Shown piece by piece: positions 42,106 to 52,209 of a stretch of DNA of 64,000 nt. Location of the stretch: NCBI GenBank assembly GCA_038380435.1, contig JAWZYU010000028.1, positions 20,568,201-20,632,200 on the forward strand, written 5' to 3'. Position 1 is the stretch's first letter. Each line of letters opens with the position of its first letter. Under the pieces are notes generated by a model, which was not told the DNA's origin, made no database searches, and was given only the letters and a program-made list of their open reading frames with translations. The stretch is from Ryuthela nishihirai. Its lineage: Eukaryota; Arthropoda; Arachnida; Araneae; Heptathelidae. The position numbers and the translations under genes were made by a program.

Positions 42106-42490
42106 TGTTGGGTTGTTTTACCTCTGAGCGGCACTTTTTTGCACAACATGGACTAAATGGCCAGGTCACATGGACCCCGAAGACTCAGAGAAGGTTGGGG
42201 GAGGGGACCCACTGGAACAGCTGTTGGGAGACAGATGGTAGCCTCCCGTCAAGGCCATCCAGCGTGTTCTTTAACGTGCACAGGGCATGGCTCTCCCGCA
42301 CACGGCCACGGCTTAACGTCCCATCCGACGGATGGCGGCCTTTCCAAGCCCATCGGTGTCCCCTACTGACCGTGGGCAGAACGGGGAATTTTGCGGAGAT
42401 ATCTCTCAACGCTGACCCAGCTGGGACTCGAACCTGGGAACTACAGATTACGAGCCTGGCGCGATCTGTAGACTGGGCCACCCCGGCCCC
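42106..42490 (-). mobile_element. SINE A, palindrome right arm
   Basis: Mirror of 37034-37418 with the same altered head. Confidence 0.93.
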
Positions 42491-43609
42491 CGTTAGTTTG
42501 CCTGACCTTGTGTAGTCACAAAGCAAGGAAACTAATGGGTTAAAAATATTTTGCTGTTGCGAAATCGAGCTCAAACTTGTGTGAATTTAAATTCGCTGAC
42601 AATGTAAAAAATATAGATCAATGCAGAAAGTTTTACAAAGTGGATAAGTAGTTTGTGTAAGGAATATGTGATCATATATCTTTTTGAGCGATTTCTTTAC
42701 CTACAAATTATTGGGTTAAGAGTTTTGAACAGCATTTTTTATTTGTGTATTGTCGTAAACATTTTTAAAGATAATACTGGTATTCTGCGTTGGAATTGCA
42801 TACATTTTCAGAATTGCTGATAAATAGGGGTGAGGAATAAAAATCATCTCTTCCTAAGCTGTGTTCTATTTACAGTTCATTTATTGATAGTTAACGTTTT
42901 ATATAAATATTATATACAAATATAATAATGTTGATTCCTAAACCCATTGTGACTTGACTGCCCTGAACCAACCCTGGTTGAATTTCGTATTTTCATTCTA
43001 CAACCTCGAAAGTATGGTAACACTTTGTTCCGTTTCAATTATTTTTACTCTTAATGCAAATGAGTTAAAAAAAATGGTGGAATTAATGAAACTGATGCAA
43101 TGTATAGTGCTTGACGTGTAGACGAAAGCAACATAGGGATTTAATTTCTTTTACTCCTTTCAATTTCCGTATTACCTATTCAGAATTCCAAATAATATTG
43201 ATCACATAACATTTTAGGGGCTTATTTGTTCCGTTCTGAATTCTTGCCAAGTTCATTACTTAGCTTCTAAAAACGTTTTCTCCTTACAATCTCTCTTCTA
43301 ATGAGTGGCCTTGGTTCTTACTTCACCATGATTAAACGATTAAAGTTCGTGGCAAAGTTTGTTCCCCCGAATTCGCGATGAATTTTTGGTTTGTTCCTTT
43401 TTTTAGCTCATTTTGGAAGAGAAAAGGAAACTGACCAATATTTTCCCACATTGTAATGTCACACTGCAGAATTCTTTGTCCTCCCATAAATATTCAGCCT
43501 TTTTCTTTCAAAGATAGTGAAAAATTATTCTTGATTTGGATACATATTAATGAAATATCACATTTAATATTTTTTCAGATCTCTCAATAGCTTTAATAGC
43601 GTCCTCTCA

Positions 43610-44050
43610 TCATCATCATCCTCAAGCAGCCATGGCTACGGAGGTCCAACCAGACCGTGAAATTTAGTTCTCCAAGCAAGTCTGTCCTTAGCTACATCTG
43701 CTGCATCTGGCCACTGCACACCAATTCTAACCAGGTCCTGTTTGACATTGTCTGCCCACCGCATCCTAGGTCTCCCCCTCCTTCTGAGGCCTTTAGGCAC
43801 ACTGTTCATAACTTTATTTGCCAATCTATAATTATCCACACGGGCAACATGGCCAAACCAACGGAGTCTCTCTCTGCACAATATGCTGCTTAAAGGAGGT
43901 TGCAGACTCCTTTGCCTAACCTCATCATTAGTTACAAAGTTAAACCACCTAATACCCAAGATACTGCGTAAGCATCTAGAATCAAAAGCATCTAGTTTCC
44001 TGTTATCTTGCATTCGCATCAATTGTTTTTATTTTCATGAAGAGTTCTAC
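43610..44050 (-). pseudogene. RTE-type LINE 3' tail, palindrome right arm
   Basis: Mirror of 35480-35915. Its 128-codon frame (44022-43636) is still open, with VARVDNYR where the left arm has VACVDNYR. Confidence 0.82.
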
Positions 44051-44080
44051 GTAGCAAGCCAGAAAACAAAATCGAGAGCA

Positions 44081-44469
44081 GAGGCGGGGGTGGCTCAGTC
44101 GGTAGCGCGCCAGGCTCGCAATCTGTAGTTCCCAGGTTCGAGTTCCAGCTGGATCAGCGTTGAGATTTATCTCCGCAAAACACCTCGCCCTGCCCTCGGT
44201 TAGTAGGGGACACCGATGGGCTTGGAAATGCTGCCGTCCGTCGGATGGGACTTTAAGCCGTGGCTCCGTGTACGGGAGAGTCATACCCTGTGCACATTAA
44301 AGAACACGCTGGATGGTCTTGACGGGAGGCTATACCATCTGTCTCCCAACAGCTGTTCCAGTGGATCCCCTCCCCCAATCTTCCCTGAGCCTTCAGGGTC
44401 CTTGTGACCTGGCCATTTAGCCCATGGTGTGCAAAAAAAGTGCCGCTCAGAGGTAAAACAACCCAACCC
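44081..44469 (+). mobile_element. SINE A at the outer palindrome boundary
   Basis: AAAATCGAGAGCA (44068-44080) and AAAATCGATAGCA (44470-44482) flank it. The palindrome symmetry is lost about 16 bp into its head. Confidence 0.93.
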
Positions 44470-44482
44470 AAAATCGATAGCA

Positions 44483-44891
44483 ATGTATCAGAAGTGCCGA
44501 AAGTCATTGTCTTTCATATTTTGATGGATTTTAATATCATTTGAATTTCGAATGAATTTTGTTTCAGTAAATAAATTTGAGCGGCAGTAAAGTTTTTTAT
44601 TATATCCCTATACAGTATATGCAGATGACAGCTATGTGTTTTCCATTTCTATAAAATATAACATAAAGGTATTATAAAGAATGAAGTCGAATTCAGTAAC
44701 TCAGTGTTAAAAAATAGATATTAACTCATTTTTTAACGGTTTTTTTCGAAAATTAATAAATTAATCCGTGTTCTCAAAATATAGGATATTATATCCGTGT
44801 TCTCAAAATATAGGATATTATATCCGTGTATACAAAATATTTCCGAATTACGAACCTATTCGTTTAAAATTGACATTTTGAGAAATGACAT
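44483..44891. other. AT-rich sequence with short duplication
   Basis: TCCGTGTTCTCAAAATATAG and the next few bases repeat at 44766 and 44794, with a partial third at 44823. No gene. Confidence 0.6.
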
Positions 44892-45080
44892 TGTTACGAC
44901 AGATGAACGAGCAACAGTGACTTCATGACATAACGTGACTTGAACGCTCGTGTGTGCTTCTGCGTGAGATTCATTTTAGTCAACGAAAAAGAACAGTTCG
45001 GAAGAATGAAAACGGGAGAAATGTAATGCAGTAGTGTGCGTGGTATTGTGAAAGATGAAGAAGTTCATCTGAGTTGTTTT

Positions 45081-45418
45081 GGGTTGGGTTGTTTTACCTC
45101 TGAGCGGCACTTTTTTGCACACCATGGGCTAAATGGCCAGGTCACATGGACCCCGAAGGCTCAGAGAAGGTTGGGGGAGGGGACCCGCTGGAACAGCTGT
45201 TGGGAGACAGATGGTAGCCTCCCGTCAAGGCCATCCAGCGTGTTCTTTAACGTGCACAGGGTATGGCTCTCCCGCACACGGGGCCATGGCTTAACGTCCC
45301 ATCCGACGGACGGCGGCCTTTCCAAGCCCATCGGTGTCCCCTACTGACCGTGGGCAGGGCGGGGAATTTTGCGGAGATAAATCTCAACGCTGACCCAGCT
45401 GGGACTCGAACCTGGGAA
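45081..45418 (-). mobile_element. SINE A, 5'-truncated, with ~14-bp target duplication
   Basis: AAGTTCATCTGAGT precedes the tail and recurs straight after ACTCGAACCTGGG. The A-box half of the head is missing. Confidence 0.94.
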
Positions 45419-45656
45419 GTTCATCTGAGTATTTACGCGTTAAGTGTGTTAAAGTTGTGAGATCTGAAAGGACATTCAGATGGTCTGAATCAGTGCGCGA
45501 TAAGAGAAAATAAGAAGTATATTCATTAGTGCGTGCGCGGGTGTTTGTTTTCTGTTGTTAGTAACAAAAGTTTAGTGAACTAGCACAGGACGAGAGATTG
45601 TTTACGTCTGAAGGTATTCAAGTGACATGGCAAACAAAGTGAAGAGGTAGTATTTT

Positions 45657-46040
45657 AGTTGGGTTGTTTTACCTCTGATCGGCACATTTTTGCACACCAT
45701 GGGCTAAATGGCCAGGTCACATGGATCCCGAAGGCTCAGAGAAGGTTGGGGGAGGGGACCCACTGGAACAGCTGTTGGGAGACAGATGGTAGCCTCCCGT
45801 TAAGGCCATCCAGCGTGTTCTTTAACGTGCACAGGGTATGGCTCTCCCGCACACGGCGCCACGGCTTAACGTCCCATCCGACGGACGGCGGCCTTTCCAA
45901 ACCCATCGGTGTCCCCTACTGACCGTGGTCAGGGCGGGGAATTTTGCGGAGATAAATCTCAACGCTGACCCAGCTGGGACTCGAACCTGGGAACTACAGA
46001 TTACGAGCCTGGCGCGCTACCGACTGAGCCACCCCCGCCC
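45657..46040 (-). mobile_element. SINE A in the solo LTR
   Basis: Full length; no clean target duplication was recognised. Confidence 0.92.
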
Positions 46041-46632
46041 CATTTAAAAAGGGTTAATGACTTATGTATCATAGTAGTCATTTTGTTTATAAAATACTTC
46101 ATCCATATTTTTGTAACAATTTGCATTGTATAGTAATTGGTTTGAAAATATAGTTATTAATACTCACGCTGAATGCCTATCCATTTTAAAAATTCAGAAC
46201 ACTTTTTTTGAAAGACAGATAACTAAATCTGAGCCCTACGTTATGTTCTCTACCTTTTTTAAAGAGAAAGGAAGGTCGACAAAAAATGGATTAATTTTTT
46301 CTAATAAAGCACAGATTTTGCCATAAATATATTACGGCAAAGAAAACTAATATTAACCAGCAGAAGAGGAGGAAACTGCCAAAAAATAATATTCTCCTTA
46401 TCATTGGAAAGAATCAGCGTTGCCAACATAGATTCTTTTAAGCTAAATATAGTTTTTTTAGCAGTTGTCTAGCTTGAAAATTTTTTTATGTGCTTTATTT
46501 TTAATCAAAATCCTGGAGTTTTGCGTTTCTAGAATTTCCTTTTAAAAATTAAAATTTTATTGTTTCTTAAACAATAAAAGAACTAATTACTTTTCATGCT
46601 AAAATATTTTTTTTTCAAAGCTTGGTCTATAG

Positions 46633-46834
46633 CATGGGTGGGCAAATAGCGGCCCGCGGGCCACATTCGGCCCGCTAAGAGTTTTTTGTGGCCCGCCAAG
46701 ACAGTCAGAAAAATCCGCCTTGAACCGAGATTTCCTTCCCGTACGCGACCGAAGATTCGTCTCGTATTTTCCACTACGACGGCCACGTCAATACGCATGC
46801 GCAGTGTAGATACGAAAACAATTGCCCACCCCTG
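46633..46834. mobile_element. hAT MITE, 202 bp, perfect 8-bp target duplication
   Basis: CATGGGTGGGCAAATAGCGG starts it, TTGCCCACCCCTG ends it, and GTCTATAG flanks both sides (46625-46632, 46835-46842). Confidence 0.93.
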
Positions 46835-46842
46835 GTCTATAG

Positions 46843-47497
46843 TATTTTCTTACGTGTGAATTGATAACACTGGGCAGGATGCTCACTGGATGAAACTACC
46901 AATCTAACCTCACATGTTGTCAAGACGGATAATTCTTAGCGTGCCAGTTTCCTATTTCACACAACGCATTTTTCATCTCACCTTTGGAAGCTCTCACACT
47001 CCCAAGTGAACGGATCTATCGATGTGAGAGTTTTTCAATGGGAAAGAAAAGGAAAAAATGAGACTAAGAAATTCAATACAAAATCATTTCTCTCGTTGTA
47101 CAACTCAATATCAGCACATCTCCCACAATTCTTACTTCGAAATATTACCGTTTCGTAAGTAATACGGTCTCGCCTACCAAAGAGAGAGGATAATGCCAAA
47201 TTATAGTCTGCAGTTCTGATGTGTTTTGATACACCTTATTTCGCAGAAGATATTCTTATTCGGAATTTTTTCAATGTTGTGTCAAAGTGTTTTTTGTAAG
47301 TGAAGAATAGCTTACGAAATTTTTCTCTTCGTAGTTTTGATGCCAGGTAGAAATGTTGCTGTTTGGTGAATATCCTATAATTATTTTCCTTAAATTTGAA
47401 ATTTCCTCTGTGATTATCCTCCATTTGGCTGCATGAAACAGAATTGTAATTGTGTTTTAGTAAGAATTATAGCCATATTAAAAATACATTTGGATAT
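46843..47497. other. Sequence without identified gene
   Basis: A minus frame at 47424-47236 (62 codons, Lys-rich) follows a possible acceptor TGTTTCATGCAG, but it matches nothing I know. I leave it unassigned. Confidence 0.4.
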
Positions 47498-47938
47498 ATC
47501 TGAGAGGCACTTTTCTTTGCGCGCAGTGGATTAAATGGCCAGATTGATAGCTTTCCAAATGGCTCAGAAGCTCTATAGAACTCATTCTGTTGGAGAAAGA
47601 TATCCACTGAACAACAGTTGGTAATCAGATGGTAGCTTGTAATCTAGGTCATCCAGCGTACTCTTTAACGTGCATAAGGTAGTGATGTCCTGCACAAGGT
47701 GTCTTTACACAAAAAACAACAGAAAACAGTGATAGATTTTGCTTCAGCGGAAGCCCACCAGTTCATAAAGTCCACACGACGGACGGCAGAGTCTTCCAAG
47801 CTCATCGGTATCCTCTTGCTCATTGAGTGCAGAATAAAGGATAACGGAGATAAATCTCGACGCAGATGCAGTTGGGACTCGAACATGTGAACTGAAGATT
47901 ACGAGGTGGACGCGCTACCAACAGTCAACTTTCGCCCC
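47498..47938 (-). mobile_element. SINE A, oldest complete copy, with internal insertion
   Basis: Strongly substituted over its whole length; about 65 foreign bases sit near 47703-47770. Confidence 0.78.
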
Positions 47939-48521
47939 AATAACTATAATGAACTCGTGATTATTCACGTGACTGAAGCAAGAATAAACGGAAAGACTGG
48001 AATTTTTTTTTGTTCTGAGAGGGATCCTAACCCATGTCTCCCAGAAGCATACCAGGCGTCATAACCGATAGAACCATCAGAGATTAATCGTCGTCTTCAA
48101 CAATTTGACATATAAGCATTGCGTATTTTTTGTTGATTCGCCACAGGCGCTATATCGGGAATCGGCCAATCGAGCTGCTTCTTATGATGGAAGTAATATT
48201 TGTCACCATTATCACAGGGTTATATAAATAATTCGGTATTAAAGTACCAGAGGAAAATGTCCCGTAGACAAATGCTTTTCATTACTGCTGTGATTCAAAC
48301 AGTGAGTGCACATTGTTGAAACTACAGAACTCAGAATCTTAGAGAAGAATTTTGGAATTGTATAATTATGGACACTGGGAGAATCGAGATGGACATCAGA
48401 GACACTGGTGGAGTAAAGATGGACATCGGAGACGCTAAGATCATCCTCTATCTGTGGTCAGTGGTGTATATGATATGAAGCCTGCGCTGCCAAAAAAAGA
48501 TTCCAAGACTAGAAGTCTTGG
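47939..48521. other. Sequence without identified gene
   Basis: No recognisable gene. Short imperfect repeats GGACACTGG/GAGATGGACATC(A/G)GAGAC occur at 48370-48440. Confidence 0.45.
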
Positions 48522-48533
48522 CAATGTCCATCG

Positions 48534-48932
48534 TGGGGCGGGGATGGCTCAGTCGGTAGCGCGCCAGGCTCGTAATCTGTAGTTCCCAGGTTCGAGTCCC
48601 AGCTGGGTCAGCGTTGAGATTTATCTCCGCAAAATTCCCCGCCCTGCCCACGGTCAGTAGGGGACACCGATGGGCTTAGAAAGGCCGCCGTCCGTCGGAT
48701 GGGACTTTAAGCCGTGGCCCCGTGTGTGGGAGAGCACACACGGGGCCACGGCCCCTGTGCACGTTAAAGAACACGCTGGATGGCCTTGACGGGAGGCTAC
48801 GATCTGTCTCCCAACAGCTGTTCCAGTGGGTCCCCTCCCCCAACCTTCTCTGAGCCTTCAGGGTCCATGTGACCTGGCCATTTAGCCCACGGTGTGCAAA
48901 AAAGTGCCGCTCAGAGGTAAAACAACCCAACT
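48534..48932 (+). mobile_element. SINE A with 12-bp target duplication and internal hairpin
   Basis: CAATGTCCATCG at 48522-48533 and 48933-48944. The body contains a new inverted repeat (48711-48752) not present in other copies. Confidence 0.95.
48711..48752. repeat. 18-bp perfect hairpin inside a SINE
   Basis: GCCGTGGCCCCGTGTGTG, loop GGAGAG, then the exact complement. The second arm is an inverted copy of the SINE's own sequence and replaces its normal CCATAC. Confidence 0.95.
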
Positions 48933-48944
48933 CAATGTCCATCG

Positions 48945-49338
48945 CGTGGGCTTTATGAACTGGTTGTCTTCTGTTTCTACTTGGCAAGATGACTGAATGT
49001 AACTCAAGGGCCCCATTTGAGATAGAGCTACAATAAATTTCATAGATTCGTTCACCATGTCTGAAGAAGGAAATTGCTACGTTTTAGTGATTACAGAACA
49101 ATTTCACGAAGTGATCACAGCTATATCCCATTGTGGATCAAGAGGTGACTACAGTCACTGAAGCCCTAATGAACAACTTGATCAGGTGAATTGGGGATTC
49201 TTTTGAGGTTCTATTCGTACCAAGGGAGAAATTTCGAATCGACTGCGTTTCAAGGAGTGTGCCAGATATTAGAAATCCTGGAACAATTCGTCTGTATCGT
49301 CAGTCCAAGGCCGTATGAAGGGACCAATGGGCCTCATA
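48945..49338. other. Sequence without identified gene
   Basis: No coding or repeat signal recognised. Confidence 0.45.
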
Positions 49339-50634
49339 TAGGGGTTTATCAAAATAATGGAAACACGTACTGTTTGTGGAGAGCATTTTATTAATAAGCT
49401 ATAGGCCCACCTCAGGCGTTCAGAACAGACCCAATTCGACGTGGAATAGACTTAATAAGTCATGCACATACGGTAATGAAATGTGGGACCATTCTTCCTA
49501 TAAAATATGGCCCAACTGTGCCAGTGATGCTGGAGGTGGAAAGTGTGATCTGACCTTGGGCTCCAGATATTCCCACAAATGTTCAATAATATTGAGGTCT
49601 GAAGATTAAGATGGCCAGGGTAGCTGCTGTACCTCATCCTCATGCTCTGCAAACCACAACTTGACATATTTCGCAAAATGCATGGGTGCATTATCTGCTT
49701 GAAACCAGGGACGGTCATTAGGGAACAATGCTCGCAACATTGGATGCAGATGGTGCCCGAGAATGGATTCGTACGTTGTGGATGTGATACGACCCTGCAG
49801 AATAACTAATAGCCCTAAGGAATCCCATGATATGGCATCCCACAGCATCAGGGATCCACCTCCATGCTTCACAGTCGGAACCAAACAGTCTGGGCAGTAT
49901 GCTTCTGCAGGTTTTCTCCAAACGTACACTCTACCAGTGGTGGAAAACAATGTGTAGCACGATTCTTCAGAACAAATGGCACGTTGCCAATCTTTAACAT
50001 CCCAGGTTTTATGTTCTTTGCACCACCTTACACATTTTGTTGCATTGATGTGGTAATCACAGGTTTGTGGATTGCAGCAGGGTCATAATATCTGCCCGAT
50101 GAAGTTCCCGATGAACTGTTATGATGGAAACGGAATCATTCCGACTGGTATTCAACTCTGCTGCTATTTGTAGTGCCGTGGTCTTGTGCCATTGCACAAT
50201 CCGTGTCAACCATCGTCTATCTCCATTTGACAACTTTGTATGGCGTCCACAACGTTTTTAATATGACGTCCACAAAATTTGAGAATTTTCAACTTTGCAC
50301 GTTTGGAGGCAACTCCCTTTCCTTTTTGATAAGTAGTCGCAATCTTCAATACAGTTCCTCGTGTTACACCTACCATTTCCGCCGTTCTGGTTACTGAAGC
50401 TCCTGTAAGACACGCACCAATGATCATTCTTTTTGAAGGTCACTGAGATGTGATATCGACAATTACACCACAACAGCTGTTTCACCTGCGCCTGTGGCAC
50501 TGCTACGTGATAGCCGATATCTATTTCTCCCCTTTATATACCTCACATCGCGGGTGACGTCGTCCCTGTGATATGCATACGGCGCATTGCGTGTCCTCCA
50601 GTCGGTGTTTCCATTATTTTGGTAAACCCATGTA
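49339..50634 (-). mobile_element. Tc1-like transposon with broken transposase
   Basis: Inverted ends GGGGTTTATCAAAATAATGG (49341) and, inverted, GGGTTTACCAAAATAATGG, each beside TATA. Minus-strand coding: a helix-turn-helix start (MIIGACLTGASVTRTAEMVG, 50427), then GRVYVWRKPAEAYCPDCLVP, KHGGGSLMLWDAIS and WFQADNAPMHFA (second catalytic Asp), then SDLNIIEHLWEYLEPKV (third acidic region). In-frame stops near 49605 and 49505 and frameshifts inactivate it. It is about 1.3 kb, the usual size of Tc1 elements. Confidence 0.88.
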
Positions 50635-50828
50635 TATTATTAGAAAAAACATAGGCTACACGCTTAGCACGTTGAAACTGCAACAACGTTCTTAAAATGT
50701 AAATAGAAATGATTTTAATATAAGCATTTTAATATGATTACATTTTTGTTTAATAGAAGACCCAATTCATGAAATATATTCAATGCTGAAACATTATTTG
50801 TTCAACGCACAGATCATTCGGTAATAGC

Positions 50829-51030
50829 TCATTTGGTAGCGCACCAGGCTCGTAATCTACAGTTCCCGCAAAACTCCCATCAAAACTCTATTGGAAAGGC
50901 CTCCATCCATCGGACGGGACATTAAACTGTAGCCGCGTATGCGGGAGAGCCATACACTGTGCACTTTAAAAAACACAATGGATGGCCTTGATGGAAGTCT
51001 ACCATCTGTCTCGCAACAACTGTTCAGTGG
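50829..51030 (+). mobile_element. SINE A, old copy lacking part of the head
   Basis: A deletion removes the B-box region between TACAGTTCCC and GCAAAACTCC. The 3' part runs into the expanded array. Confidence 0.8.
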
Positions 51031-51345
51031 GTCCCCTCCCCCAACCTTCTCTGAGTCTTCCTCCAACCTTCTCTATAACTTCTCCCAACCTTCTCTGAGT
51101 CTTCCTCCAACCTTCTCTATAATCTTCTCCCAACCTTCTCTATAATCTTCTCCCAATCTTCTCTGAGTCTTCCTCCAACCTTCTCCCAACCTTCTCTGAG
51201 TCTTCCTCCAACCTTCTCTGAATCTTCCTCCAACCTTCTCTATAACCTTCTCCCAACCTTCTCTGAGTCTTCCTCCAACCTTCTCTATAATCTTCTCCCA
51301 ACCTTCTCTATAATCTTCTCCCAACCTTCTCTGAGTCTCTTTCTC
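51031..51345. repeat. Minisatellite grown from SINE sequence
   Basis: Interspersed units such as CCAACCTTCTCTGAGTCTTC and CCAACCTTCTCTATAATCTT, both derived from the SINE segment CCCCAACCTTCTCTGAGCCTTC, repeat about a dozen times in a higher-order pattern. Confidence 0.9.
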
Positions 51346-51658
51346 TGATCTTCTGTACCCGGGTTTTACTCCTCACAAAAGGTGTCATCTGCCATTCCAT
51401 TGATCAGCAACCACCAATCAGAAGGAGCAAATATTAGTGGGGCTTGAGTTTTCTTTGATGTTGCGCTCTCTACCATGTAGGTCGCTTACTTTCTCAGGGA
51501 CGCCGTGATGCCATGGTTCTGATTGCCTCCCTGGGAATGCATCAGATGGTAAGAGAGCCTTTGCACGTCCAGACACAGGGGAAGAGTTGTCGCTCCCATC
51601 TACTCTCTGGAGACGTCATCACCTCTTAGCAGAAGTCTTTGTAGCAGGTCATAGATGT
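51346..51658. other. Sequence without identified gene
   Basis: Nothing recognised. Confidence 0.45.
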
Positions 51659-52048
51659 GGGGCGGGGGTGGCTTAGTCGGTAGCGCGCCAGGCTCGTAAT
51701 CTGTAGTTCCCAGGTTCGAGTCCCAGCTGGGTCAGCGTTGAGATTTATCTCCGCAAAATTCCCCGCCCTGCCCACGGTCAGTAGGGGACACCGATGGGCT
51801 TGGAAAGGCCGCCGTCCGTCGGATGTGACGTTAAGCCGTGGCCCCGTGTGCGGGAGAGCCATACCCTGTGCACGTTAAAGAACACGCTGGATGGCCTTGA
51901 CGGGAGGCTACCATCTGTCTCCCAACATCTGTTCCAGTGGGTCCCCTCCCCCAAAATTCTCTGAGCCTTCGGGGTCCATGTGACCTGGCCATTTAGCCCA
52001 TGGTGTGCAAAAAAGTGCCGCTCAGAGGTAAAACAACCCAACCCAACC
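51659..52048 (+). mobile_element. SINE A
   Basis: Full length; the tail has three ACCCA units. CAGGTCATAGATGTGG and CAGGTTGTAGATGCGG at the two sides may be a decayed 16-bp target duplication. Confidence 0.92.
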
Positions 52049-52209
52049 CAGGTTGTAGATGCGGCTCTCACTCCAGCCACTTTTAACGTTTGCCTGATAG
52101 TAACAGGCACCAGCCACCCAGAATTTGGCGGAAATGGTTTGCGAGTCTTTTGTCCCTGTGCCGACAATAGTGAACAACGAGTTATGAAGCACTTTTGATA
52201 CCTTTCTGC

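Larger units (their letters stand above)
35424..44097. repeat. Giant palindrome, arms about 3.6 kb
   Basis: 35424-39013 is the reverse complement of 40468-44097. Paired positions sum to about 79520 over the whole length (e.g. 35631/43891, 37025/42495, 38231/41289), so arms stay in register with very few indels. Arms contain an RTE tail, two opposed SINEs and an LTR. The outer limit falls in a SINE head: complete on the right (44081-44469), only a scrap on the left. The spacer is 39014-40467. Confidence 0.95.
44892..46201 (+). repeat. Solo LTR related to the gene-carrying retroelement
   Basis: It starts TGTTACGACAG like 19620 and ends with TACTCACGCT...CTATCCATTTT and TTCAGAACA, matching the 3' part of that LTR. 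The middle shares GCACAGGACGAGA and GTGACATGGCAAA. It is diverged, and interrupted by two SINEs (45081-45418, 45657-46040). No matching target duplication was seen. Confidence 0.8.
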
